A stretch of DNA of 64,000 nt from Acanthosepion esculentum (taxonomy: Eukaryota; Mollusca; Cephalopoda; Sepiida; Sepiidae). Both the position numbers and the translations under genes were made by a program. The DNA lies in the NCBI GenBank assembly GCA_964036315.1, contig OZ038492.1:36263618-36327617 (forward strand). Reading direction: 5' to 3'. The notes under the pieces are model-generated. The model was not told the DNA's origin and made no database searches. It saw only the letters and a list, made by a program, of their open reading frames with translations. Below are positions 42,840 to 53,459 of the stretch, in pieces. Position 1 is the stretch's first letter; each line of letters begins with the position of its first letter.

Positions 42840-43505
42840 TTTTGGAATTAAGATAACTTTAGTTAATGACCATTTTCACCTACGAAATTTAATTTTAAAA
42901 TTGATTCAGGTTTTAAGTCCTATACAGGTCAATAAACGAATTTGGCTGAAAGTTCGATTTGAGCCGAAACTCAGATTTGATCCGAAATTGCAATTCAGGT
43001 CAAAAATTGAGTTCCTCACTTCACAAACTCAGTGGAACTTCAAATCCTCACGTCACGAAACCTCTCACTTTAACTCTCATTCCTTTGCATTTTAAAGAAA
43101 TAAATCTGATTTTTCAATTCACAAAATTTTGGTTATATTTTAAACTGAATTTAAAGCATTTTTTAAATTCAGAAAATGTTTTTTTTTTGTTACTAAACTC
43201 AATAAAAATGAAAAAGAAATAAATTACCAATCTGTTTCAGTTATTTTAAATTTTGACTTTATGACTGTTCTCTCCTCATCCGGACACAAATCTCAATGAT
43301 GGATGTTCAAGCACCAGGTGAAGGGCAGATTTTCAATCCCGGGATCATCCTGATTCCAAAAAGGTATAATATATCTATGTAGAGCAATTGTTTTCCCTGT
43401 TAGAGGAGTTTCAGGCAGACAGAAATGGGTCATTAGTTATTTCAAATTTCTTGACGTTAGCATGTAACAAGATCTTTTGGACACACACAGACACACAAAC
43501 ACCCC
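42840..43505. other. Unassigned sequence
   Basis: The start repeats 40440-40500. A short GAAA/TCAGATTTGAT-rich stretch follows. No gene is recognised. Confidence 0.35.
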
Positions 43506-43508
43506 CCC

Positions 43509-43510
<2 letters not shown>

Positions 43511-43572
<62 letters not shown>
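43511..43572. repeat. (CA)n(TA)n microsatellite
   Basis: CA followed by TA, abutting a foldback. Confidence 0.95.
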
Positions 43573-43578
<6 letters not shown>

Positions 43579-43750
43579 AGAATTGGACATAGTCCGACAA
43601 TTTATTTAAAGACATTTATATATATTATGTTTAACGTTCTTTTTATAGATACAAGTATTTAAGCAAATACAAGTATCTATAAAAAGAACGTTAAACATAA
43701 TATAAATGTCTTTAAATAAATTGTCGGACTATGTCCAATTCTAAAATATA
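43571..43750. mobile_element. Foldback made of inverted SINE tails, ~86-bp arms
   Basis: Bases 43571-43660 pair with 43665-43750 almost perfectly (one TATA insertion). Each arm is the tail of the SINE downstream: ATACAAGTATCTATAAAAAG, CGTTAAACATAATATAAATG, then TTGTCGGACTATGTCCAATT. A shorter version is at 45831-45930. Confidence 0.9.
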
Positions 43751-43849
43751 TGACGTCATTTGTTTACATTTGATACGCTAGAGCAGATATGAATAGAACA
43801 GATTCATGGAAGATTTAAGTTTAAAGATAGTAAATTCGACCTTGTTAAC

Positions 43850-44095
43850 CAGACGCTGCTCTGTGGTCGAAAGGTTAGGGCACATCACGCGAAATGATGG
43901 TTCCGTATAGGATACAGGTTCGATTCCTGTCGGAGAGCGAAAATTTTCTATGAAAATTTCTCAGACATTCAGGCCAGTAAATGTTATTTAATACTGTTTA
44001 TTATAAAACAGAGCATTTGCTTAAATACTTGTATCTATAAAAAGAACGTTAAACATAATATATATAAATGTCTTTAAATATATATATCTATATAT
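43850..44095 (+). mobile_element. tRNA-derived SINE, full head and body
   Basis: A box TGGTCGAAAGGTTAGGGC (43864-43881), B box GGTTCGATTCC (43918-43928), and an AGCG acceptor-like edge (GCTCT...GGAGAGC) give a convincing tRNA-like head. The body has CAGACATTCAGGCCAGTAAA, and the tail TATAAAAAGAACGTTAAACA ends in (TA)n. Confidence 0.8.
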
Positions 44096-44097
44096 AT

Positions 44098-44118
44098 ATA
44101 CGGGGTGTCTGTATGAAT
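44098..44118. repeat. Probable Tc1-like terminal repeat
   Basis: TACGGGGTGTCTGTATGAA resembles the GGGGTGTCCCA-type ends at 12724 and 16245. No partner end or transposase is seen within 500 bp. Confidence 0.35.
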
Positions 44119-44514
44119 ATATTTCCAGATAATCGTATATAGTCATTAGTGTTTATCAAATAAGTTCCTTTTCTCACTTAATCAGATAATTTATCTAATT
44201 TATTTGTCTCAGACATACAATTTTAAAATGGTGGACTACAGTATTTGTTTTATTGCTAAAAAAGAAAAAAAATCCTTCGTGTTAAGGTATAGCTTTAGTT
44301 TGGCATCAAGTGATGATAAATTGTTCTAAACAGTATTATCAGCTAAGTTGATATTTTTGTATTTTTTTTTTTTACAATAACGCTAACTCGTTGTAGCTTA
44401 CAAGATTATCTGCTGGCCATACACAGTGTGTCCATTAAAGTATTTAACATATTAGTGGAAACTTCTTTAACATGTTGAATCTTCACTTTTATTTTTCATT
44501 TTTTATTTTATTTT

Positions 44515-45035
44515 AACCATATCAACCAAGCAAGGCCAAGATGCCCCGACTCCGCAGGGAGTTACAGGGAGTGAAGTAAAAGAAAAGAATGAGTATAGAA
44601 AGGATAGAAGAAAAGACAAGAGATGATCGTGAGTTAGAAGATGGCGACTGATTTTGCATTTCAATTTGTGAACATTGCAGTTATCAATGAAGCAGGTCAA
44701 ACGAAGAGATGTCCTCAAGCGGAAACTGCGAAAAAATAAACTGTTGCAGTAGAAGTGGCGGTTACATTTAACTATTTCAGCATTAAAAGGGGGCGACCTG
44801 AATGCCAGTCTAGAAGCACGCTTAAATATATATGTATTCGGGGCACCGGAGAAAAAAATCGGCAGTGCAGTAGGTGTAAATATATTTGTAGAAAAGACAG
44901 ATGAAAGCCATGTCACGTCGGTGAGAAAGAGACCGAAGTGGAGATGCCTGGTCAGGTTCGACTACATCAGATTTGGATTTTGTCAAGAACCTCGAGATGA
45001 AGAGCAGGAGCGCCAGACCAGCAAAAATCAAGTGC
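44515..45035 (-). pseudogene. LINE C-terminal fragment (18.8-kb family)
   Basis: The minus strand encodes LALLLFISRFLTKSKSD, SHRRDMAFICLFYKYIYT, the FKRASRLAFRSPPFNAEIVK tail and KCKISRHLL. The 3' end GCCTTGCTTGGTTGATATGG is conserved. The RT palm is absent. Confidence 0.75.
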
Positions 45036-45645
45036 AGGTTTTACAAGTTCTTGTTCTATTTATTATTTTCCATTTTACTTTTGGTGTTTTATTGGTTTCT
45101 TTTAAATGCCAGAAATATTGGGATAGAGATGTCTGATTTCTATTTTGAATATTGTTGAAGGAGCTCTTGTCTTGTTTCCAGCTGATTTTAAATTTATTCT
45201 TCGTTGACCTAATGTATATCCTATCAGTGTTAGGACTCTCGATAGATGAGTGCATTTGTATACCACGGATTTTGTGAGGCATTTTAGGTTTCTACAATCA
45301 CATAATTTTTCATTATTTTTGTCTAATTGCAGTTTAGGAGTTTTATTGATACTGTTTTGGCATGCGTGTTTTTCCAGGATTTTATTATTATGTTTTTTTT
45401 ATGATACTTTCTAGATTTTCAGTGCAGCTGTAACTAAATTTTAGGGTGTTTTTATTAAAGATCTCGCTAAGTTTGCTATTAGTGGGAAAGTGTTTTTCAA
45501 TTAAAGCTAGAAACTTATGCCCTAGCTTAGTACTGACCATTTGGTTGAACGGAGAGGTATACCATATGATCTTTTTTTCCTGTTTTTCTTACTATTGGTA
45601 CTATTGTTTCTATAGCTTATGTCAGCGCTTTTGTATCCGCAAATT
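45036..45645 (-). pseudogene. Penelope-like element fragment, linker and GIY-YIG region
   Basis: Minus-strand frames give SPFNQMVSTKLGHKFLALIE, KHFPTNSKLSEIFNKNTLKF, SYSCTENLESI, CDCRNLKCLTKSVVYKC, then TSLSQYFWHLKETNK and VKWKII. This is the same block order as 8510-9250 but better preserved. GIY-YIG catalytic residues are not clearly readable, and the fragment ends at the adjacent LINE. Confidence 0.7.
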
Positions 45646-45647
45646 TT

Positions 45648-45648
45648 C

Positions 45649-45746
<98 letters not shown>

Positions 45747-46014
45747 CAATATATATAATTATATATATATAAATATATATTTATCAAATATATTTATATA
45801 AATATATATTTGATATATATATATATATAAAGACATTTATATTATGTTTAACGTTCTTTTTATAGATACAAGTTAAACATAATATAAATGTCTTTAAATA
45901 AATTGTCGGACTATGTCCAATTCTAAAATATATATATATATATATATACATAAATATATGTGTAAATATGCATATATAAATATGTATATAAATATATATA
46001 AATACATGTATATA

Positions 46015-46046
<32 letters not shown>

Positions 46047-46575
46047 AATATATATATATATAAATATATATGTATAAATATATATACATATATATATAAA
46101 TGTATATATATATGTCGAAAAGTATATATAAATGCAAATATATAAATATATATATATAAAGATTTATATATCAATATATATATATCAATATATATATAAA
46201 TATATATGTATATATATATATTAATATATATAAATATATATATATGTATATAGATAAATATATATATATGTATAAATATATTTACATATATATCAATATA
46301 TATAAAATATATATGAATTACATGTATATAATATATATATATAAATATATATATATTAGTATACATATAAATATATACATAAAAAGATATATATATAGAT
46401 ATATATATATAAACATATATATATAAACATATCCATATATAAATAAAATTTATATATAAATAGATATATAAATATATATATATATATAAATATATGCACA
46501 TAAATTCATACATAAATATATATGTAAATATATATATATATATAAATATATATATAAATATATATCAATATATAT
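45648..46575. repeat. Degenerate TA / ATATAAATAT satellite-like block, left part
   Basis: About 100 bp of pure TA passes into an array of TA runs separated by AAA at short irregular intervals, with an embedded inverted SINE tail (45831-45930). ORFs rich in Tyr-Ile across it are artefacts. Confidence 0.9.
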
Positions 46576-46674
46576 CTATACCTTCAGTCATTTTCAAGGA
46601 GGATTTGATTTTTCAGCTTAATTGAGTGTGTGCATTATATGTATGTCTTAGTGTGTAGTAGGGGTGTTTTAATT

Positions 46675-47214
46675 TCAAAATACGGTTAGCACGTTGTGGC
46701 TTTGTTCGTAGTTAATATTGTTAAGGGTATGCTTTTTCTTGTTTATTATTAAAGCCTCCATTATTTTTAACCTTTTTTTACAGGTGGAAGCAATTATTAT
46801 ATTTGTGTTTTCTACTAGTATATTTCTAATGGAGTCTGGTAAATTTTTATGTGTGTTTAAATGGGTTATAATGGAGTTGTGATCGGATAGGTGTAACGTA
46901 AGACGTCTGGATAAGCATGTGGTTGTGTAACCGATGTAATTATTTATGAGTCCAGTTTTGTTAGGAACGCAGTTAGATAATGTTCGTTCTTTGCAATTTT
47001 GACTTAGAACAGGTGTGTTGTTATTTTTGAGGATGAGGTTAGCTGTGTTAAATTTTGTATAATAGATAATTAACTTGATTTTTTTATTTGGGTCGATTAG
47101 GGTGGTGTATTTCTTTATAATATGTCTTAGTGAGGATTTTTTTTTTGTAATTCTTATGCATTTGGTTTTTGTAATAAATGTGTATGTGATTTTTGACTGT
47201 GTGTTCACTTTCAT
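46675..47214 (-). pseudogene. PLE GIY-YIG endonuclease region
   Basis: A 179-codon frame with KNNNTPVLSQNCKERTLSNC (zinc-binding-like Cys spacing), NYIGYTTTCLSRRLTLHLSD (YIG part of GIY-YIG with the conserved Arg) and a C-terminal THKNLPDSIRNILVENTNII. The GIY half reads NNYIGY, so the first motif is reduced. It lies downstream of the RT as in PLEs, separated from it by a frameshift near 47250-47340. Confidence 0.72.
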
Positions 47215-47343
47215 TATTACTTACTTTAGGGAGAAATAGTCTTAATTGTTGGTTAGGGAAGCCATTGTAGATTAGGGTTTGTTTAACGTTATTAAGTTTT
47301 TTGAGGAAGAGTAGTCTAGAGGATTAATTTTGGTCTGCTCTTT

Positions 47344-47755
47344 CTAGAAAGTTTTTATTACAGCTATTTTATACCTAAGTGGACATTCGCTTTTAAAGTT
47401 TAGGTGACAAGAGTTCTTGCTGGTGGGTTTTTTGTATAAGGATTTAATGAAAGCGTTATTGCTGTATTCAACGAGGACATCTAGGAATGGAAGTTTGTTT
47501 TTCTGGCTAAGTTTATAAGTGAAGTTAAGGACAGAATTTTTCTCAAATGTGGTCTGAAGTGTGTCTATTTCTTTAATGTTGTTCGCTAAAATGGAAATAT
47601 CGTCTAAGAAGCGTACGTATATCTTCGGTTTACGGACTTGTGTAAATATCGTATTTTCTACGTGGGATATGTAATAGTTGGCAAAGCATGGGCCGAGTGG
47701 ATTTACCATGCTGACGCCATTAGTTTGGGTGTAAATATTGCCATTATGGTCATAG
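47344..47755 (-). pseudogene. PLE reverse transcriptase, C-terminal part
   Basis: The frame reads NGNIYTQTNGVSMVNPLGPC, FANYYISHVENTIF and YVRFLDDISI (catalytic DD of the PLE RT), then NFTYKLSQKNKLPFLDVLVE. The order NPLGP, then (F/Y)xDD, then LPFLDVLV is specific to PLE reverse transcriptases. The upstream fingers are deleted. Confidence 0.85.
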
Positions 47756-47786
47756 AATGGGACTTTGAAGCTGAAAAATCAAATCA

Positions 47787-47826
47787 TCCTTGATAATGGC
47801 TAAAGGTATAGCCGAAAGCGCTCGGA
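47787..47826 (+). ncRNA. Decayed hammerhead-like motif in PLE terminal repeat
   Basis: Order: TCC, TTGATAA (CUGAUGA with two changes), T, GGCTA-AAGG-TATAGCC (stem II), GAAAGCGCTC, GGA. Stem I TCC/GGA forms 3 pairs and the triplet is CTC. Hammerheads in PLE terminal repeats are established. This copy has lost C3 and G8, so it is probably inactive. Confidence 0.5.
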
Positions 47827-47829
47827 AAA

Positions 47830-48040
47830 ATGAAACATTTGGAGAGGTCTTACGCACCCTTTGTCCAGCAAAGAAAGCTCTTGTTCGTACACGAGAACAA
47901 TTAAATAAAAACTTAACCGTAGTACCTTGTCTGACATTTTTAATGAAACTTGCATAAAAGAAGGATTGCTGCCTAAATATACAACTATACATATAATTAT
48001 ATATATAATTATAAATATATATATATAACTATATATATAT
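47830..48040. other. PLE-flanking sequence of unknown role
   Basis: Non-repetitive sequence (GTCCAGCAAAGAAAGCTCTT, then CCTTGTCTGACATTTTTAAT) continuing past the inverted repeat. It may be the rest of the PLE pseudo-LTR. Confidence 0.35.
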
Positions 48041-48041
48041 A

Positions 48042-48255
48042 TGAAGGAATATAGTCTTAAAGTGTGCTATATTTATGGGATAAAGTGCTCAATATCAGAG
48101 ATAGAACGGGTGTAAATATAAAAGTGAACATAGTAGTCAACACTTAGAGGCGACAGTCTGTGTCATGCGAGATGCAACCATCGGGCCCGATAATTGCATC
48201 TAGCATGAAACAGACTGCCGCCTCTAAGTGTTGACTTCTATGTTCCCTTTTATAA
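48042..48255. mobile_element. Foldback element H6, leader plus hairpin
   Basis: The leader includes GTGCTCAATATCAGAGATAG, followed by the hairpin 48124-48250. On the plus strand CCGATAA, TTGCATCTAGCAT, GAAACAGACTGCC is a decayed hammerhead-like core. Confidence 0.85.
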
Positions 48256-48346
48256 ATATATATATATAAATATATATATATGAATATATATATATATACA
48301 TATATATGAATATATACAGAATAAATATATAAATATATATATATAT

Positions 48347-48389
<43 letters not shown>

Positions 48390-48506
48390 AATACCTACAT
48401 ATAAATATATATATAAATATATATATTCGTAAATCCATATATAAAGATATATATATATATATATATATATATATCAACCTATATATATAACTATATATAT
48501 ATATCA

Positions 48507-48537
<31 letters not shown>

Positions 48538-48867
48538 AAAATACATATATATCGAAATTTTAAATATATATATAGATATATATATATAGATATATATATT
48601 TAAATGGATATATATAAATATATATACTTATATATATAAATATATATATATACATAAAATATATATAAACATATATGTACATATATTTAAAATATATATA
48701 TATATAAATATATATATATAAACTTATATAAATATATATATATATTTCAGTATATATAAATATATATATATATATATAAATTTATGTATATAATCATACA
48801 TATATAAATATTTAAATATATATATATATTTATGAATATATTAAATATATAGATATATTTAAATATG

Positions 48868-48901
<34 letters not shown>

Positions 48902-49613
48902 AATATATATATATATAAATATAATTATATAGAGATGGAAATATATATATATATAAATATATTTGTTTAAAGATATATATGTATAAACTTATATATATAT
49001 TGATATATATCTATAGAAATATATATATATAAATATATAGAAATATATATATATATGAATATATATATAATTATACATATATATATAAATAAATATATAT
49101 CTATGAATATTCATATATACATTTTGATATAAGTATACATATATATATTTAAATATTTTTATAAATACAAGTAAATAAACATATATATATATAAATATAT
49201 ATATATAAATATATATGCATAAATACAAATATATCAGTATATATATAATAATTTACATATATTTATATATATATATATATATATATAAATATATATATAT
49301 ATTAATTTATATATATAAATATATATATATATTTATGAATATATAATATATATATATAAATGTCATAACATATATATATATAAATATATATATATATGAA
49401 AATTATATATAATAAATATATATATATATGTATTAATTTTTACATAAACATATATATATATATAATTATTTCAACATAGGTATATATAAATATAAATATA
49501 TATATATAAATATATATATTTAAATACATATAAATATATATTTATAAATATATATATATACATATGAATATATATACATGTGTAAATATATATATAAATA
49601 TATAAGTATATAC

Positions 49614-49695
<82 letters not shown>

Positions 49696-49735
49696 TCTAT
49701 ATATACAAATATAAATATATAGAGAGAGAGATCTA
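48256..49735. repeat. Degenerate TA / ATATAAATAT satellite-like block, right part
   Basis: Nearly 1.5 kb of TA runs broken by AAA, ending in about 70 bp of pure TA and (GA)n(TCTA)n. It is the same texture as 45.6-46.6 kb. Confidence 0.9.
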
Positions 49736-49739
49736 TCTA

Positions 49740-51380
49740 TCTATCTATCGATGGAAAGATAGTTATACTAAACTTCTGTTTTATATACGTGGTGTTACAT
49801 TTTCTGATTTCTTTTTTTAACTTGTTTTAAATACAATAAATATCACTAACTGCTTGAATATCTGTGTGTTGCAAAAGTTTTTATATTTTTTTAAAATAAT
49901 AATTACAAATACTGATTTTGGACTGCATATATATTTTTTATTTATTATCGTAGAAAGCCTAAAATTACCTCAACACATTGAGATAATTTACAAGGATTTT
50001 CAAACCATTCAACCCTCGTTCGTCGGTCGGTAAGTAGATATCGAACATGTTACGCCAGATTACGGATGGACTGAGAACATATGTAGAAAATCACACTTCA
50101 CTGTGATTTAGATTATTTTTGTTACTTTGTTTTATTGAAATTAATTAATTCGACAAGACAGAATAAATCTTCGAGTAAAAATTTGAAGAAAAGTTTCTTA
50201 CAAATAATAAAAACGATCAGTTTTTAGTTGGGCTCGTATCTGTTCGTTCACCTCCAAATACTATGAAGTTACTTCTCGCAAATATTAATTCACACCAAGA
50301 ACTTATAAATTTTAAATCAAACTTTGTTTAGCTTGCCTCACATCAACTTCAACCTTTAGAATGAAAAATTACTAAAAGTCATGGTGCTATTCAAATTTCG
50401 TATGTGTGGATGTTATTCGAGGTATTTACAAGGGATTTTTTTGCAATTAAAAATAAAATCTGTTTCAGCTTGCTTATCGGCTTGAGCGCAACACAGACCT
50501 CACACTTACAAACGGCGCACACGAATCGTCCACATTTTGAGCGAACGCAATGTTCAACCCAACCTTACTACAAAAGAAGGGCCTCGCTCCGGAAGAACTT
50601 GGTGTGAATTTTAGCAATTATAAATTCTTTTTATTTTGGGGTGAATTAATATTTTGGGTTCAGTTAACAGAAAAGAACCATTCGAAATTCGTTATAAGTT
50701 GAATAAGACGTTGAACAAAAGTTGAAGATTCTCCGTCGTGTTAAAATCTCTGGGAGTGTGACAGAACCCCAGTGAAATCTATCACTGCCGTTTCTTCTTA
50801 CGTTGACGCCAATTTGGTTAACAGCGATATACACTCGGGTCTCTGGTTGCATGTTGGTTATTGCTTGCTGAAATACTGCAGACTCTTCTAGAAATGAAAG
50901 GACAAATGGATCGTATTTTTGTGCATAATACGCGAAACTTTGAAAGACGAAAATCTTTGACGCAAAAAAGTGTTTGCCGTTTCAGAATATTTACTCAGCT
51001 TGAAAAAACATCGCATTCGAAACATTAAGGTGGCCTATACCGTCAGCACGATAGATAATAAAACAAGAGTAGGCAATTATTTACGAAAGATATCTGAGTA
51101 ACATTTTTACTTTGGGAATCAGCGTAATTGATTTCTTTTGGTCTCAGTTCTGCTCACAGGATAAAGTTTATTCATATTTTTATCGTCTTGTTTTTTTTTT
51201 AAATAAAGTTTTCGATCTATTAGTACAAGGAGAAAACGCTTTATAGACGCTTGTGACCAGCGTAAAATGAACGCCACAGCATGGTGACAATTTTAAACGT
51301 ACCGTATTTTCTTGTGAATAATAAGATAGATTTTGAACGAAAATGAAAGGCAAAAATGGGGTGGTATTACACACAATACA
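49740..51380. other. Unassigned sequence
   Basis: About 1.6 kb with no recognisable coding region, repeat family or RNA gene; only short non-conserved ORFs. Confidence 0.4.
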
Positions 51381-51383
51381 CAT

Positions 51384-51500
51384 TCTCAGAAATTTGTACT
51401 CAGCTTAACAAAATCTTTTATTTGAAACAGGAAGATTGCAATATATATATATTTCAATGCGCCTTGGGATTTTAGTTTCATATTCTCCGCCCTCCAATGC
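51384..51500. repeat. Repeat shared with 15.24 kb plus RTE scrap
   Basis: TTCTCAGAAATTTGTACTCA to GATTGCAATA matches 15240-15300. It is followed by (TA)5 and CAATGCGCCTTGGGATTTTA, a 45-bp piece of the RTE segment repeated at 36.8-37.3 kb. Confidence 0.5.
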
Positions 51501-51504
51501 GTGA

Positions 51505-52785
51505 TTCGTATTTGTGGCTGTTGTTTTTGCTGATAAGCTTACATTCTCTCATAGTTTGCATAATTTCTGCAAACAACTTTTTTTATTCAGTTTCATTTAC
51601 TTTCTCCTTCATCTCGCACCTCTCTCTCTCCTTCACCTTCTCCCTCTACTCCCCCAATTTTCTCTCCTCTTCACCCTCACCTCTTCTTCGTCAACATCAT
51701 GGGGTCATGTTAACTGCGCCGCTGGGTGCCCGACAAGGACTTTCCATATCTTTCTGTAGGAGCTCATTCATGCCTACCAAAAGTAGATTTGGGGGAGCCC
51801 ATTCCTCTCCAGGTATTTTAAAAACCCTCACCCTCTTTCTCATACGTAAAGCCTCTTTTCGTTAAATTACTTGACAGCTCAAAATATGAATTTTCTTTAA
51901 TTCGTTCACAGTTTATTTTCATCGCTATATCCATTATAGCCTTCCAAAATTTGCGTGTTCTAAAAGCACTTTCTTCGGCATTCGCATTTCCTGCATTTTA
52001 CTTAATTTGTCTGCCATTTCTCTGCGATTGGAAGCATTCTGATTATTTCAACTAACACCAAGCAAAGTAAATCTTACATCTCCTCAAGGAATATCCTGCT
52101 GTTTATCTAATGCGAAACACATTTAACAGGTGGCGAATAGACAGACATATACACTCGACAGCGTACAACGCAGGTGGTCTCAGCTGACTGGAATAGTTTA
52201 TTACGTATATTTTATAATTTGCGATTGGTTGTTCTGATGTGTTTCTCGATTTAAAACGGGCGTATTTCTGAAACTCAGCATTACTGCGTTCTTGTATGTC
52301 TTGAGATTTAAAATAGTTTTATTTCTTAATGTTGTAAAATAAAGTGTGAGTAATGATTTTATCCTGTCGGCAACGCCACATTTAAAATTAAAAACAACCT
52401 GAAGAATACATTTCACCTTTCAGGACAAGCGACAGTTATAAAACAGAGTCAACATATAAAAAGACCTGAAAAATCGGCAAAATAAAACAAATCCGAACTA
52501 AAATATACTATCTGTTACAGTAGCAGACAGAGAGCCTATAGCTCCAGCATGAAGAAGTAGCGGTCAAGCAGCCGTCTCCAGCGCCAGCCAGCAGCAACGA
52601 TATGCTATAAACTGTCCTTTTCGGGACACCACTTTTTAACAACTAAAGGATGTTCCAATAACTTGGACCAATTTTAAATGTGAATTAAGTTTAAGCGCTT
52701 AATGGTTTTTTCTTTGTCTTTCTTATTTAACAACTTTGGCAATTTCAAACTGATGGGGTAAGTATAAGAAACCGTCTCGGGCCGT
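51505..52785. other. Unassigned sequence
   Basis: Contains CT-rich stretches (51595-51700). The open frames there are low-complexity. No gene is recognised. Confidence 0.35.
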
Positions 52786-52789
52786 GCTT

Positions 52790-53450
52790 CTTCCGGAGAA
52801 CATCTCACTGCGTCTTATTGGCCTCGCGTTTTTGATTGACTTAAGATGGAACAACTACATAGAATCAATAGTTGCAGCAATAACAGGGATATTAGTTCCC
52901 TGAGCGGCGTCAGAAGTTTTTTCTCGTCAGATTCCTCTTACATATCTACAAATCTACCATTCATCCGCATATTGAATACTGTTTGCCATGTTTGGTCTGG
53001 TGCCCTTGCTGTTTATCTTGAGGTTCTTGACAAAATCCAAAGAAGGGTCTGCAATGTAATTAATCCTGACCTGGTATCTCGACTTCAGTAACATTCTCAC
53101 AGACGTGATGTGGCTTCCATCTCTCTTTTCTACAAATATTTTAATGGTAACTGCTCTGACGATATTTTTCCCCAGGTACGCCGACTATATGAATTTAAAC
53201 GTGCTGCTAGATTGGCATCTAGGTCCGACCCTTTAACAGTTGAAATAGTTAAATGTAATCGCCATTTCTACTCCGACAGTTTCTTTTCTCTCACTTCCCT
53301 TCCTCTTACTTGATTCCCTGATATCTACGACCTTCAAAAATTAAAATGCAGTGTCCACCGCCATTATCTGTTGCCCAGTTTTTTCTCTCTTACATTCTCT
53401 GTAACCTCCTGCGTGCTAGTAGCACTCTTGCTTTCGTCAGGTCTACATCA
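52790..53450 (+). pseudogene. LINE RT C-terminal fragment (18.8-kb family)
   Basis: Frames give ISLRLIGLAF, DLRWNNYIES (retaining the Trp that is a stop in the 18.8-kb copy), VWSGALAVYLEVLDKIQRRV, HSHRRDVASISLFYKYFNGN and FKRAARLASRSDPLTVEIVK. Stops and deletions interrupt it, and the usual 3' end is only partly kept. Confidence 0.78.
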
Positions 53451-53459
53451 AGAAAGAAA

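Larger units (their letters stand above)
46575..47811 (-). mobile_element. Penelope-like element with inverted terminal repeats
   Basis: RT and GIY-YIG ORFs on the minus strand are bounded by a 44-bp inverted repeat: 46576-46619 pairs with 47768-47811 with about four mismatches (AGCTGAAAAATCAAATC core). PLEs characteristically have pseudo-LTRs in direct or inverted arrangement. Upstream of the RT motif block the N-terminal half of the RT is missing, so the copy is truncated and internally deleted. Confidence 0.78.

Noticed and set aside
43850..43945. Functional tRNA gene
   Set aside because: A and B boxes are good but the cloverleaf does not close, and the sequence continues into a repeated SINE body and tail.
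45446..46513. Long ORFs rich in Tyr-Ile repeats on both strands
   Set aside because: They are direct translations of (TA)n and ATATAAATAT arrays, with no composition or codon signal of a real gene.
51497..51865. 122-codon Ser/Leu/Phe-rich ORF resembling a secreted or membrane protein
   Set aside because: Its hydrophobic and Ser-rich composition comes from CT-rich low-complexity DNA; an overlapping frame is open for the same reason.
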